Origin: Paraburkholderia ultramafica
GTDB lineage: Bacteria; Pseudomonadota; Gammaproteobacteria; Burkholderiales; Burkholderiaceae
NCBI RefSeq assembly: GCF_902859915.1
Contig: NZ_CADIKK010000013.1
Span: forward strand, 124,001 to 188,000
DNA length: 64,000 nucleotides
Direction: 5' to 3'
The notes under the pieces are model-generated. The model worked only from the letters and a program-made list of their open reading frames with translations. It was not told the DNA's origin and ran no database searches. Below, one piece after another: positions 1-9,000 of the stretch; the stretch's first letter is position 1, and each line of letters starts with the position of its first letter. The translations under genes were made by a program, and so were the position numbers.

Positions 1-278
1 TGGATATCGTCGAGCCTGGCCGCCGACGCCTTCATGTCGTCGCCGATCCCGCCGACTTCGGCCATCACCGCCGAGGTATCCTCGCCTCGCCCTTTCATCG
101 CGCCGATCTGCTTCGACAGGCTGTTGCGGCGCGCCTGCATCTCTTCGGTACGGGTCTGGGTGTCGCGGCGTTCCGCTTCGAGTGCGGTGAACGCCGCCAC
201 GTCTAGGGTATAGCCGCGGTCGGCGAGGCGCTTCGCGACGCCGTCGAGGTCTTTGCGCAGCAGCTGAATGTCTAGCAT
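1..278 (-). CDS. serS: Seryl-tRNA synthetase, N-terminal part (runs off window)
   Basis: The reverse strand from an ATG at 278 encodes MLDIQLLRKDLDGVAKRLAD and continues off the left edge, giving about 92 residues. This is the N-terminal tRNA-binding arm of SerRS, which charges tRNA-Ser in the cytoplasm. The visible part is helical and charged, as expected for the antiparallel coiled coil that contacts the long variable arm of tRNA-Ser. The catalytic core lies outside the window. rarA lies upstream on the same strand, 147 bp away. The assignment rests on the N-terminal signature and on the rarA-serS gene order. Confidence 0.9.
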   Translation of the reverse strand, partial: MLDIQLLRKDLDGVAKRLADRGYTLDVAAFTALEAERRDTQTRTEEMQARRNSLSKQIGAMKGRGEDTSAVMAEVGGIGDDMKASAARLDDI

Positions 279-425
279 GGGATGGAACGGGTATTCGTTG
301 TATGAAGGTGGGATTTTAGCGCACCGGCGCGCGCGGCCGATGCGTTAGAGGGTCGACGCGTGCGGATTGCCGACCCGGTGTCAAAAGCGGCGCCACGCCA
401 CGCGCAACGCCACGCATAAAAAAGC

Positions 426-1739
426 TCAGCCCTTCTTGCGCTTGTTCTCACTGCGCCATTGCGCATCCAGTTCGGCCAGACGCGCCATCTTGTCGCCGAT
501 CTTGCCTTCGAGACCACGCGGCGTCGGCTCGTACCAGTGCGGCTCGCGCATAGTGTCCGGCAGATAGGTCTCGCCGGCCGCATAGGCATCGGGCTCGTCG
601 TGCGCGTAGCGGTATTCGTGACCGTAGCCAAGCTCCTTCATCAGCTTGGTCGGCGCGTTGCGCAGATGCACCGGCACGCCGCGCGACTGGTCCTTGCTCA
701 CGAAGCGGCGCGCTTCGTTATACGCGTTGTAGCCGGCGTTCGACTTCGGCGCGACCGCGAGGTAGATGATCGCCTGCGCCAGCGCCAGTTCGCCTTCCGG
801 CGTGCCGAGGCGCTCGTAGGTTTCGGCGGCGTCGAGCGCGATACGCGCGGCGCGCGGGTCGGCAAGGCCGATGTCCTCCCACGCCATCCGCACGATGCGG
901 CGCGCCAGATAACGCGGGTCGGCGCCGCCGTCGAGCATCCGGCAGAACCAGTACAGCGCGCCGTCCGGGCTGCTGCCGCGCACCGATTTATGCAGCGCGC
1001 TGATCTGGTCGTAGAATGCGTCGCCGCCCTTGTCGAAGCGGCGCAGATTTTCTGCGAGCGCGCTGCCGAGCAACGCGCCGTCGATCTCGCTGCTCTTTTG
1101 CTGCGCAGCCGCGCGCGCGACGATTTCGAGGTTGTTCAAGAGCTTGCGGCCGTCGCCGTCGGCGGAGCCGATCAGCGCGTCGCGCGCTTCGTCGGTGAAC
1201 GTAAGGCCGCCGAGTTCCTGCTGCGCGCGCTCGAGCAGTTCGCGCTGCTCTTCGTCGGTGAGGCTTTTCAGCACGTAGACCGCGGCCCGCGAGAGCAATG
1301 CGCTGTTCACCTCGAACGACGGATTCTCGGTCGTCGCGCCGACGAACACGAACAGCCCCGACTCGACGTGCGGCAAGAACGCGTCCTGCTGGCTCTTGTT
1401 GAAGCGATGCACTTCGTCGACGAACACCAGCGTCTGATGGCCGTTCGCGCGATGAATCTGCGCGGTCTCGACGGCTTCGCGGATATCCTTCACGCCGGAA
1501 AGCACCGCCGACAACGCGATGAACTCGGCGTGAAACGCATCGGCCATGAGCCGCGCGAGCGTGGTTTTGCCGACGCCGGGCGGGCCCCAGAGGATCATCG
1601 AATGGGCTTCGCCGGATTCGAACGCGACCCGCAGCGGCTTGTTCGGGCCGAGCAGGTGCTTCTGGCCGATCACCTCGTCGATATTGCGGGGCCGCAGGCG
1701 TTCGGCGAGCGGAACATTGGCACGGGTTTCTTCAAACAT
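426..1739 (-). CDS. rarA: Replication-associated recombination protein A (AAA+ ATPase)
   Basis: This 437-residue protein of the RarA/MgsA/WRNIP1 family acts at stalled replication forks and is related to clamp-loader subunits. Walker A is GPPGVGKT at residues 52-59 and the Walker B/DEVH box is near 108-111. It is followed by the C-terminal tetramerisation region with the family sequence LYWFCRMLDGGADPRYLARR. The reading frame is open upstream to 1847, but the start MFEETRANVPLAERLRPRN at 1739 matches the family N-terminus; the extra upstream residues are arginine-rich and unlike the family. In many proteobacteria the order is ftsK-lolA-rarA-serS; here lolA is separated from rarA by three extra genes. 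Confidence 0.95.
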   Translation of the reverse strand: MFEETRANVPLAERLRPRNIDEVIGQKHLLGPNKPLRVAFESGEAHSMILWGPPGVGKTTLARLMADAFHAEFIALSAVLSGVKDIREAVETAQIHRANGHQTLVFVDEVHRFNKSQQDAFLPHVESGLFVFVGATTENPSFEVNSALLSRAAVYVLKSLTDEEQRELLERAQQELGGLTFTDEARDALIGSADGDGRKLLNNLEIVARAAAQQKSSEIDGALLGSALAENLRRFDKGGDAFYDQISALHKSVRGSSPDGALYWFCRMLDGGADPRYLARRIVRMAWEDIGLADPRAARIALDAAETYERLGTPEGELALAQAIIYLAVAPKSNAGYNAYNEARRFVSKDQSRGVPVHLRNAPTKLMKELGYGHEYRYAHDEPDAYAAGETYLPDTMREPHWYEPTPRGLEGKIGDKMARLAELDAQWRSENKRKKG

Positions 1740-2051
1740 GACGTTTTGGGGATAATCTCGGCTTTTCCGGACGCGGTCCGTGTGAAGGCGGCGTGCTGCC
1801 GGATGAGCGCAAAGCCGGCACGCGAAGGCGCGGGCAACGTCCCGCATTATGACAGTGACGGCGCCCAGACGATGGCCGCTTGGCGCGGCGGGATGGCCTG
1901 GGCGGAAACGCCCGCGAAAAATTCAGCCATGAAGGACGCGGCCGCGCATGCGGCTGCGGACCCAACGGCAAACGTAGATACGACTGCGCAGGCAACCTGG
2001 CACCCAGGTCGTCATGCGATATGGCAAGCAACACTACAGGGACAAGACCAG
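1740..2051. other. Spacer between rarA and cytX-like gene
   Basis: This 312-bp divergent spacer must hold promoters for rarA (minus) and the transporter (plus). I looked for a TPP riboswitch, which would fit a hydroxymethylpyrimidine transporter, and found neither the CUGAGA motif nor the ACCUGAUCUGG-type core. No other clear structure or hairpin terminator is visible. Confidence 0.4.
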
Positions 2052-3368
2052 ATGGCACAAGATCCACTCGCCGGCGACGCCGGTTCCACCTACGCGCCGC
2101 TCACGCCGGTGCCCGACGCGCGCCGCGCGTTCCGTACCGGCGACGCGTTCGCGCTCTGGTTCTCGCTCGGCATCGGCCTGCTGGTCGCGCAGGCCGGCGC
2201 GCTGCTGGTGCCGGGGCTGTCGCTGCCGCATGCGTTGCTGGCAATCGTGATCGGCAGCGTGATCGGCGTGGTTCTGCTGGCGCTGGCCGGCGTGATTGGC
2301 ACCGATACGGGGCTGGCGGCGATGTCGTCGCTGCGCCCGACGCTCGGCGTGCGCGGTGCGTCGGTGCCGGCGGTGTTGAACGCGGTGCAACTGGTCGGCT
2401 GGGGTTCGTTCGAAGTGATCGTGATGCGCGATTCCGCCGACGCCCTCGCCAAACAGGCGTTCGGCCTGTCGATGCCGCTGATCTGGACCGTGCTGTTCGG
2501 CTTGCTCGCGACGCTGCTGGCGATCAGCGGCCCGCTGTCGTTCGTGCGGCGTTTTCTGCGCAAGTGGGGCATCTGGCTGCTGCTCGCGGGCGCGGTGTGG
2601 CTCACGTGGAATCTGCTCGCACGCCACAACCTCGCTGACCTGATGCGCCGTCCGGGCACGGGCGAGATGTCGTTCGGCGGCGCGATCGACCTGGTGGTGG
2701 CGATGCCGCTGTCGTGGCTGCCGCTGATCGCCGACTACACCCGCTTCGCCCGCCGCCCCGGCGAGACGTTCCGCGGCACGCTGCTCGGCTATGGCATCGC
2801 GAACATCTGGTTCTACGCGCTCGGCGCGATCTACGGCCTTGCGGCCGGCGGCGGCGACGCGCTGCTGACCGGCGCGCTGGCTCAAGCCGGCGGTGGCCTC
2901 GCGCTGCTGCTGATCCTGATCGACGAGATCGACAACGCGTTCGCCGACATCCACTCGGCCGCGGTCTCGACCGGCACGTTCTGGATGCGCGGCAGCGTGC
3001 CGATGTTGTCGGCGGCGTTCGGCGCGCTGTGCACGCTGATCGCGCTGCTCGTACCGATGGCGAAGTATCAGAACTTCCTGCTGCTGATCGGCTCGGTGTT
3101 CGCGCCGCTGTTCGGCGTGGTGCTGATGGATCACTTCATCGTGCGCAAGCGCCGTATCGAAGCCGCCGTGCTCGCCGACGTACGCGGCCGTTACGGCTTC
3201 TCGGGCGGCTGGCATCTGAGCGCGTTCATCGCATGGGCGATCGGCATCGCAGCGTATCAGGTGATCAATCAATGGCTGCCGAATCTCGGCGCGACGTTGC
3301 CGTCGCTGGCGGTCGGCGCGGCGTGTTATCTCGTATTCGCGTCGGCGCGCAAGACCGCGTACGCATGA
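2052..3368 (+). CDS. cytX: NCS1-family nucleobase-type permease (CytX-like)
   Basis: This 438-residue integral inner-membrane protein has about twelve hydrophobic segments and belongs to the NCS1 purine/cytosine permease family. Family hallmarks are the first helices around residues 35-75, the loop GWGSFEVIVMRDSADALA, and MPLSWLPLIADYTRFARRP. The closest named group is CytX, a putative hydroxymethylpyrimidine transporter. The ATG at 2052 was chosen because the family N-terminus begins here; the frame is open far upstream only as antisense to rarA. It is convergent with a guanidinobutyrase gene and shares a bidirectional terminator with it. No thiamine genes or TPP riboswitch are nearby, so the substrate is uncertain. 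Confidence 0.85.
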   Translation: MAQDPLAGDAGSTYAPLTPVPDARRAFRTGDAFALWFSLGIGLLVAQAGALLVPGLSLPHALLAIVIGSVIGVVLLALAGVIGTDTGLAAMSSLRPTLGVRGASVPAVLNAVQLVGWGSFEVIVMRDSADALAKQAFGLSMPLIWTVLFGLLATLLAISGPLSFVRRFLRKWGIWLLLAGAVWLTWNLLARHNLADLMRRPGTGEMSFGGAIDLVVAMPLSWLPLIADYTRFARRPGETFRGTLLGYGIANIWFYALGAIYGLAAGGGDALLTGALAQAGGGLALLLILIDEIDNAFADIHSAAVSTGTFWMRGSVPMLSAAFGALCTLIALLVPMAKYQNFLLLIGSVFAPLFGVVLMDHFIVRKRRIEAAVLADVRGRYGFSGGWHLSAFIAWAIGIAAYQVINQWLPNLGATLPSLAVGAACYLVFASARKTAYA

Positions 3369-3400
3369 TGTCCTAGCGACACTGCCAGTCGGCAGAAGAC

Positions 3401-3430
3401 AGAAAAGGCCTGCAAATGCAGGCCTTTTCT
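3401..3430. terminator. Bidirectional intrinsic terminator between cytX-like and gbuA
   Basis: A perfect inverted repeat, AGAAAAGGCCTGCA then loop AA then TGCAGGCCTTTTCT, has A and T runs on both flanks. It can therefore terminate transcripts from both convergent genes. Confidence 0.9.
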
Positions 3431-3444
3431 TATTGCGCGTCAGC

Positions 3445-4434
3445 TCAGCGCGTGGAAACCCGATACTCGACACCCGGCAGCACGCACAGCAATTCGAACG
3501 CGAGATTCGCGCCGAGCAGCGCGGTCGTGCCGAACGGATCGTACGGCGGCGCGACCTCGACCAGATCGCAGCCGACAATGTTCAACCCGCGCGAACCGCG
3601 AATGATCTCCAGCGCCTGCGGCACCGTCAGCCCCGCGATCTCCGGCGTGCCCGTGCCCGGCGCGAAGGCCGGATCGATCCCGTCGATGTCGAACGTGATG
3701 TACACCGGGCCGTCGCCCATCCGTTCGCGCACGCGCGCCATCAGCGGCGCGAGCGACTGGTTCCAGCACGCCTCGGCCTGCACGACCTCGAAGCCCTGAT
3801 CGCGGCACCAGTCGAAGTCTTCCGCCGCGTAACCGGTGCCGCGCAAACCGATCTGCACGACCCGCTCGCAATCGAGCAGCCCCTCTTCCACCGCGCGGCG
3901 AAACGGCGTGCCGTGCGCGATCTTCTCGCCCATCATCGTGTCGTTGACGTCGGCGTGCGCGTCGACATGAATCAGGCCGACCTTGCCGTGCTTGCGATGA
4001 ATCGCGCGCAGGATCGGCAGCGCGATGGTGTGGTCGCCGCCGAGCGTGATCGGCTTGCAATCGTGCTGGAGAATTTCGTCGTACGCGGTTTCGATTCGCG
4101 CGATCGAGTCGTGCAGGTTGTACGGATTGATCGCGACGTCGCCGAGATCGGCCACGCGCAGCGAATCGAACGGCGCCGCGCGCGTCGCCATGTTGTACGG
4201 ACGCAGCAGTACCGATTCGCTGCGGATCTGGCGCGGCCCGAAGCGCGCGCCGGTGCGGTTCGACGTGCCGAGATCGAACGGCACGCCGACGAAGCACGCA
4301 TCGAACCCTTCGGCCGAGCCGACGTTCGGCAGCCGCATCATCGTCGCGATGCCGCCGCAGCGTGGCATCGCGTTGCCGGACAGCGGCTGCGGCCGTTCGC
4401 CGGCGTCGGGGGAAATGAAGGAAGAGGGATTCAT
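3445..4434 (-). CDS. gbuA: Guanidinobutyrase/agmatinase-family ureohydrolase
   Basis: This 329-residue dinuclear-Mn ureohydrolase should release urea from a guanidino compound. Metal-binding motifs are GGDHT (His135), DAHAD (Asp158, His160, Asp162) and FDIDGIDP (Asp249, Asp251). It is commonly labelled agmatinase (speB). However, segments such as the N-terminal MPRCGGIATMMRLP, RPYNMAT.APFDSL and YAAEDFDW recall Pseudomonas GbuA, which converts 4-guanidinobutyrate to GABA; this is from memory, not a search. The start at 4434 gives the family N-terminus. A LysR gene is divergent, the same arrangement as gbuA-gbuR in Pseudomonas. Agmatinase remains the alternative. Confidence 0.85.
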   Translation of the reverse strand: MNPSSFISPDAGERPQPLSGNAMPRCGGIATMMRLPNVGSAEGFDACFVGVPFDLGTSNRTGARFGPRQIRSESVLLRPYNMATRAAPFDSLRVADLGDVAINPYNLHDSIARIETAYDEILQHDCKPITLGGDHTIALPILRAIHRKHGKVGLIHVDAHADVNDTMMGEKIAHGTPFRRAVEEGLLDCERVVQIGLRGTGYAAEDFDWCRDQGFEVVQAEACWNQSLAPLMARVRERMGDGPVYITFDIDGIDPAFAPGTGTPEIAGLTVPQALEIIRGSRGLNIVGCDLVEVAPPYDPFGTTALLGANLAFELLCVLPGVEYRVSTR

Positions 4435-4572
4435 CGTGGCTCGGCAATGAAAAGGGGCAGCACGCAAATGACGTGCGAACCGGCCGAAGGAAAGCGCAAA
4501 AAGGCGCACCTTGCCGGACGAATTCCGATTCTTGATCGGTTTCTTCGAACTTAAAATAGCGGCGCCGCAAAC

Positions 4573-4600
4573 TTCACATCGATTTTTAGCGATGTATGCT
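4573..4600 (+). promoter_or_regulatory. Promoter and dyad operator of the gbuR-like LysR gene
   Basis: A possible -35 TTCACA (4573-4578) and -10 TATGCT (4595-4600) with a 16-bp spacer precede the LysR ATG at 4608. An inverted repeat, ACATCG-N8-CGATGT at 4576-4595, fills the spacer. A LysR-type autoregulatory site inside the promoter is the natural reading. The -10 ends only 7 bp before the ATG and no Shine-Dalgarno is visible, so the mRNA may be leaderless. Confidence 0.4.
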
Positions 4601-4607
4601 CTGACCC

Positions 4608-5528
4608 ATGTTCTCCCAACTCACCGATCTCGACCTGCGGCTCATCCGCGTGTTTCTCGCCATCGTCGACGCGGGCGGCGTTTCGCCGGCCCAGGCGACG
4701 CTCAACGTCGGCCAGTCGACCATCAGCACCCAGCTCGCCACGCTCGAAACGCGTCTGGGCTACCGGCTGTGCGAGCGCGGCCGCGGCGGCTTCAGCCTGA
4801 CCGCGCGCGGCGAGCAGTTCATCGATGCCGCCCGCGCGCTGTTGTCGGCCGTCGATACCTTCGGCATGCAGGCACGCAACGTGGGCCGCAAGCTGGTCGG
4901 CACGCTCGATATCGGCATGATCGGCCACACGCCGGTGTCGGCCAGCGCGCGCATCAGCGACGCGATCGGCCGCTTTCGCGCGCGCGATCAGTCGGTGCGT
5001 TTTTCGATTCTGGTGCGCTCGCCGGGTGAGCTGGAAGAGCTGCTGCTCAATGGCCGGATTCAGGTTGGTATCGGCTATTTCTGGCATCGTGTGCCGTCGC
5101 TCGAATACATCGAGGTGTTCGCCGAAGACCAGTTCGCCTATTGCGCGAAAGGCCACCCGCTGTTCGCGCGGGCGGGCGACGTGTCGGCCGCCGAGGCCGC
5201 GCAGCATGAATGGGCGTGGCGCAGTTATCCGTTGCCCGAAGCCGAGAGTTCGACCACGCCGCAGAACGTCACCGCGGTCGCGGACAACATGGAAGCGGTC
5301 GCGATGCTGGTGCTGTCCGGGCATCACCTCGGCTATCTACCGGGGCATTTCGCGGCGCCGTTCGTCAAGCAAGGGCTGCTCGCCGCGTTGAATCCGGCGC
5401 AGATGCGCTACCGCGTCGCGTTTCACATGGTCACGCGGGCGCGGCAGCATCGCACGGATATCGTCGAAGCGTTTATCGACGACATGAAGGCCGCGCATCC
5501 GGCGCAGGTTCTGGACGTGGATGAATAA
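4608..5528 (+). CDS. LysR-family regulator, probable activator of gbuA
   Basis: This 306-residue LysR-type regulator has an N-terminal winged HTH at residues ~6-65 (DLRLIRVFLAIVDAGGVS, then GQSTISTQLATLETRLGYRL) and a substrate-binding co-inducer domain from ~90 to 295. It is divergent from the ureohydrolase gene across a 173-bp spacer, the arrangement of gbuR with gbuA in Pseudomonas. The likely inducer is therefore a guanidino acid, by inference. A dyad lies in its own promoter. A terminator shared with convergent lolA follows the stop. Confidence 0.85.
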   Translation: MFSQLTDLDLRLIRVFLAIVDAGGVSPAQATLNVGQSTISTQLATLETRLGYRLCERGRGGFSLTARGEQFIDAARALLSAVDTFGMQARNVGRKLVGTLDIGMIGHTPVSASARISDAIGRFRARDQSVRFSILVRSPGELEELLLNGRIQVGIGYFWHRVPSLEYIEVFAEDQFAYCAKGHPLFARAGDVSAAEAAQHEWAWRSYPLPEAESSTTPQNVTAVADNMEAVAMLVLSGHHLGYLPGHFAAPFVKQGLLAALNPAQMRYRVAFHMVTRARQHRTDIVEAFIDDMKAAHPAQVLDVDE

Positions 5529-5579
5529 GCGCGTTCGCGAGGCGCTTTGGGCGAGCGCGGCTCAGCCATAGACGGCCAT

Positions 5580-5613
5580 AAAAAAGCCGCGCTCGAAGCG
5601 CGGCTTTGTTTGC
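5580..5613. terminator. Bidirectional terminator between LysR gene and lolA
   Basis: AAAAAGCCGCGCT-CGA-AGCGCGGCTTTG forms a strong GC stem with A and T runs on either side, placed between convergent genes. Confidence 0.9.
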
Positions 5614-5638
5614 CTGCGAATCTACGCCAGCAGCGGGC

Positions 5639-6373
5639 TTATCCGTTGATCACGTCCGCGCCCTTCGGCACCGTGAACTTGAACGCATCGGCCGGCAGCG
5701 GGGGGTTCTTCTGAATGTTCGAGAACGTCAGCAGCGTCACATTGCCGAACACGTCATGCAGTTCCATCGCTTCGAGATTGCCGTCCTTGAAGCCGATGCC
5801 GACACGTTGAAACTGCGTGTCTTTCGCCTTCGGCGTCAGTTCGAGCCAGTCGATGCCGGCCTTCACGCCCGCATCACGCAGCGTGAAGCTCTTGTCCAGA
5901 TCGTTGCTGCCGAACAGGATCGCCGCCGGACTCGCACCGAGCGCGCCGCCGAGGCTGCGCACCGTCACCTGGTTCAGATCCTTGTCGTACACGTAGAGCT
6001 TGTCGCCGTCCGCCTGCAATAGTTGCGCATAGGGCTTCTCGTATTGCCAGATAAACTTGCCGGGACGCGCGAACGTGAAAGTGCCGCTCGACGTGCCGGT
6101 CTTGCCGGCGCCTGCGGTGGCCAGTGCGCCGCTTGCGCCCTGCGCCTTGCTCGGCGCACGCACTTCCTGCTGCACGAAGGTGCCGCGCGCCGAGTGGACT
6201 TGCGCGACGAACGCCTTCAATTGCTCGGTGCCGCTCGCGAACGCCTGCGAGGCGACCAGCACCGACGCGCCGATCGCCACGCTGCCGACGCTACGCACGA
6301 TCGTCCGCGCGAGTTGGCCGAAGCGGCTGGCTTGAGCACCCTGTCGAGTGCGCTGATGCGCGAATAGCTGCAT
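5639..6373 (-). CDS. lolA: Outer-membrane lipoprotein carrier protein LolA
   Basis: This 244-residue periplasmic chaperone takes lipoproteins from LolCDE and delivers them to LolB at the outer membrane. The N-terminus has an unusually long basic n-region, then a hydrophobic segment ending in SQAFA, with predicted cleavage near residue 46. The mature part shows the family pattern ARGTFVQQ, then FTFARPGKFIWQYEKPYAQLLQADGDKLYVYDKDLNQVTV. A Gly/Ala/Ser/Thr-rich insertion at residues ~72-97 sits in the first strands of the fold and partly explains why it exceeds the ~203 residues of the E. coli protein. It lies 245 bp downstream of ftsK on the same strand. Confidence 0.93.
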   Translation of the reverse strand: MQLFAHQRTRQGAQASRFGQLARTIVRSVGSVAIGASVLVASQAFASGTEQLKAFVAQVHSARGTFVQQEVRAPSKAQGASGALATAGAGKTGTSSGTFTFARPGKFIWQYEKPYAQLLQADGDKLYVYDKDLNQVTVRSLGGALGASPAAILFGSNDLDKSFTLRDAGVKAGIDWLELTPKAKDTQFQRVGIGFKDGNLEAMELHDVFGNVTLLTFSNIQKNPPLPADAFKFTVPKGADVING

Positions 6374-6618
6374 GGTGTTTTCTCCCTTGATTGAATTCGG
6401 TGAGCGGTCGCGATGGGCGGTGAAAAGGGGCGATGGCCGCTCGCCTCTAGTGGCAGGTTGCTGGCGCGCGGCCAGCAGATTCGCCCCCGCGCTTGCCCGG
6501 CAGCTTAGGCGGGCGCCCTTAAGCGAGCCTTATAAGCTCCGTGGAGAGCCCATGTCCGCTGGCTCGCTTCGCTTTGCCGCTGCCTTGCCGCCGGCTTCGC
6601 AGCAGGAGGCGATACCGC

Positions 6619-8928
6619 TTATTCCGCTTCCCGAGCCGGCGCAAGAATCTCGCGATTGCCGTTCGACGACATCGCCGACACCACCCCCGAGTTCTCCATC
6701 TGCTCGAGCAAGCGTGCCGCCCGGTTATAGCCGATGCGCAAATGCCGCTGCACCAGCGAGATCGACGCGCGGCGGTTCTTCAGCACCACGTCGACCGCCT
6801 GGTCGTACAGCGGATCCGACTCGCCGTCGGTGGAGCCTGCCCCGCCCGCCGCGCCCTCGTCGCCCTCGCCGGTCACGCCACCTTCGAGAATGCCCTCGAT
6901 GTAGTTGGGCTCGCCCTGCTCCTTGAGTTTGTCGACGACTCGATGCACCTCTTCGTCCGACACGAACGCGCCGTGCACCCGCACCGGCAAGCCGCTGCCC
7001 GGCGGCAGATACAGCATGTCGCCCATGCCGAGCAGCGATTCCGCGCCCTGCTGGTCGAGAATGGTCCGCGAGTCGATCTTCGACGACACCTGGAAGGCCA
7101 TCCGCGTCGGCACGTTGGCCTTGATCAGGCCGGTGATCACGTCGACCGACGGACGCTGCGTGGCGAGAATCAGGTGGATGCCGGCCGCACGCGCCTTCTG
7201 CGCGATGCGTGCGATCAGCTCTTCGACCTTCTTGCCGACCACCATCATCAGGTCGGCCAACTCATCAATCACGACGACGATGTTCGGCAGGCGCGTGAGC
7301 GGCTCCGGATCGTCCGGCGTGAGGCTGAACGGATTCGGCAGCTTCTCTTCGCGCTTGGCCGCTTCGTCGATCTTGTTGTTGTAGCCGGCGAGGTTACGCA
7401 CGCCGAGCTTGCTCATCAGCTTGTAGCGGCGCTCCATTTCGGCGACCGCCCAGTTCAGCGCGTGACCCGCCTGGCGCATGTCCGTCACCACCGGACACAG
7501 CAGATGCGGAATGCCTTCGTAGACGCTCATTTCGAGCATCTTCGGATCGATCAGGATCATCCGGACCTGCTCGGCGCTCGCCTTGTAGAGCAGCGACAGG
7601 ATCATCGCGTTGATGCCCACCGACTTGCCCGAACCGGTCGTGCCGGCCACCAGCAGGTGTGGCATCTTCGCGAGGTCGGCGCACACCGGCTTGCCGCCGA
7701 TGTCCTTGCCGAGACCCATGGTCAGCGGCGACGCGGCGTCCGCATAGACCGCCGAGCCGAGAATCTCCGACAGGCTCACGGTCTGGCGGCGCTGGTTCGG
7801 CAACTCCAGCGCCATGTAGTTCTTGCCCGGAATCGTTTCGACCACGCGGATCGACACCAGCGACAGCGAACGCGCGAGGTCCTTCGCCAGATTGACGATC
7901 TGGCTGCCCTTCACGCCGGTGGCCGGTTCGATTTCGTAGCGCGTGACGACCGGACCCGGATAGGCGGCGACCACGCTCACGTCGACGCCGAAGTCCTTGA
8001 GCTTTTTCTCGATCAGACGCGACGTGAATTCCAGCGTATCCGCGGAGATGGTTTCCTGCGCGGCGGGCGCGGGGTCGAGCAGCGCGATGGGCGGCAACGT
8101 GGAATCGCCCGGCAGGTCGGTGAAGAGCGGCACTTGCCGTTCTTTCTCGACGCGCTCCGATTTGGCCGGCGTGACGACCGGCGGCACGATCATGACCGGC
8201 TCGTGTTCCTCGATCCGCACGCGGCCCTTCTCGACCTTGCCTTCGCGCTTCACCGCGGCCGCTTCGCCGAGCTTGCGGTCGCGGCCGGCCTCGCGGCGCA
8301 GCTTCGCGAAGGTCACGGCGGAAATGATCGACTCGCCGACCTTCTCCGATACCGACAGCCACGAAAAGCGGAAGTACAGCGACAAACCGATCGCGAGCGC
8401 GATCAGCAGCGCGAGCGTACCGCCCGTGAACCCCAGCGCATGCGACACCCCGCGCGCGACGGCCTCGCCGACCACGCCGCCCGGCGCACGCGGCAACTGC
8501 ACTTTCAGCGACCACATGCGCAGCGCTTCGATGCCGTTGCACGCAAGCAGCACGAGCATGAAGGCGAACGCGTCCGCGAGCCAGCTCACGCCGCGCGGCT
8601 CGTCGTCCTGCAAGTCCTCGTGACGGGTGATGCGCTTGTAGTTGCGGGAAATGTGGCGGCCGAGCAGCACGATCCACCAGTAGGCGGACAGGCCGAACAG
8701 CAGCAGCAGAATGTCGGAGGTCCACGCGCCGACGCGGCCCGCCCAGTTCGAGATATGGTCGACCTGCGCGGCGTGGGTCCAGCTCGGGTCGCGCCTGCTG
8801 TAGCTGACGAGCGCCATCAGCAGGAACACGCCGAGCGCCACCTGCAGGATCCAGCGGATTTCGGTGAAAAGGCGCGACATGCGGTGCGGCAATGCCTGCG
8901 CGCTCGCGGAATAGGGAGCTTTTGCCAT
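6619..8928 (-). CDS. ftsK: DNA translocase FtsK
   Basis: This 769-residue septal DNA pump moves chromosome termini through the closing septum and activates XerCD. The N-terminal membrane domain (residues ~20-185) holds four transmembrane segments. A linker shorter than in E. coli follows, then the RecA-like motor with Walker A GTTGSGKS near residue 430 and Walker B VVVIDELADL near 553. The C-terminal gamma winged helix starts at DPLYDQAVDVVLKNRRASIS and recognises KOPS. The start MAKAPYSASAQALPHRMSRLF at 8928 is preferred over the longer frame, whose extension is translated from a tandem-repeat stretch. Confidence 0.95.
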   Translation of the reverse strand: MAKAPYSASAQALPHRMSRLFTEIRWILQVALGVFLLMALVSYSRRDPSWTHAAQVDHISNWAGRVGAWTSDILLLLFGLSAYWWIVLLGRHISRNYKRITRHEDLQDDEPRGVSWLADAFAFMLVLLACNGIEALRMWSLKVQLPRAPGGVVGEAVARGVSHALGFTGGTLALLIALAIGLSLYFRFSWLSVSEKVGESIISAVTFAKLRREAGRDRKLGEAAAVKREGKVEKGRVRIEEHEPVMIVPPVVTPAKSERVEKERQVPLFTDLPGDSTLPPIALLDPAPAAQETISADTLEFTSRLIEKKLKDFGVDVSVVAAYPGPVVTRYEIEPATGVKGSQIVNLAKDLARSLSLVSIRVVETIPGKNYMALELPNQRRQTVSLSEILGSAVYADAASPLTMGLGKDIGGKPVCADLAKMPHLLVAGTTGSGKSVGINAMILSLLYKASAEQVRMILIDPKMLEMSVYEGIPHLLCPVVTDMRQAGHALNWAVAEMERRYKLMSKLGVRNLAGYNNKIDEAAKREEKLPNPFSLTPDDPEPLTRLPNIVVVIDELADLMMVVGKKVEELIARIAQKARAAGIHLILATQRPSVDVITGLIKANVPTRMAFQVSSKIDSRTILDQQGAESLLGMGDMLYLPPGSGLPVRVHGAFVSDEEVHRVVDKLKEQGEPNYIEGILEGGVTGEGDEGAAGGAGSTDGESDPLYDQAVDVVLKNRRASISLVQRHLRIGYNRAARLLEQMENSGVVSAMSSNGNREILAPAREAE

Positions 8929-9000
8929 TGATCCTGTTGCGTGGGTAGCCGATTGCCGGCCGGAAACGCGGCCAGAGCCTCGCCCAGCGTGGCTTCGGCC

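Noticed and set aside
1740..2051. TPP riboswitch before the CytX-like gene
   Set aside because: I searched for the conserved thi-box elements and found none on either strand.
6541..8931. 796-codon plus-strand ORF
   Set aside because: It is antisense to ftsK and has no recognisable motif or ribosome site.
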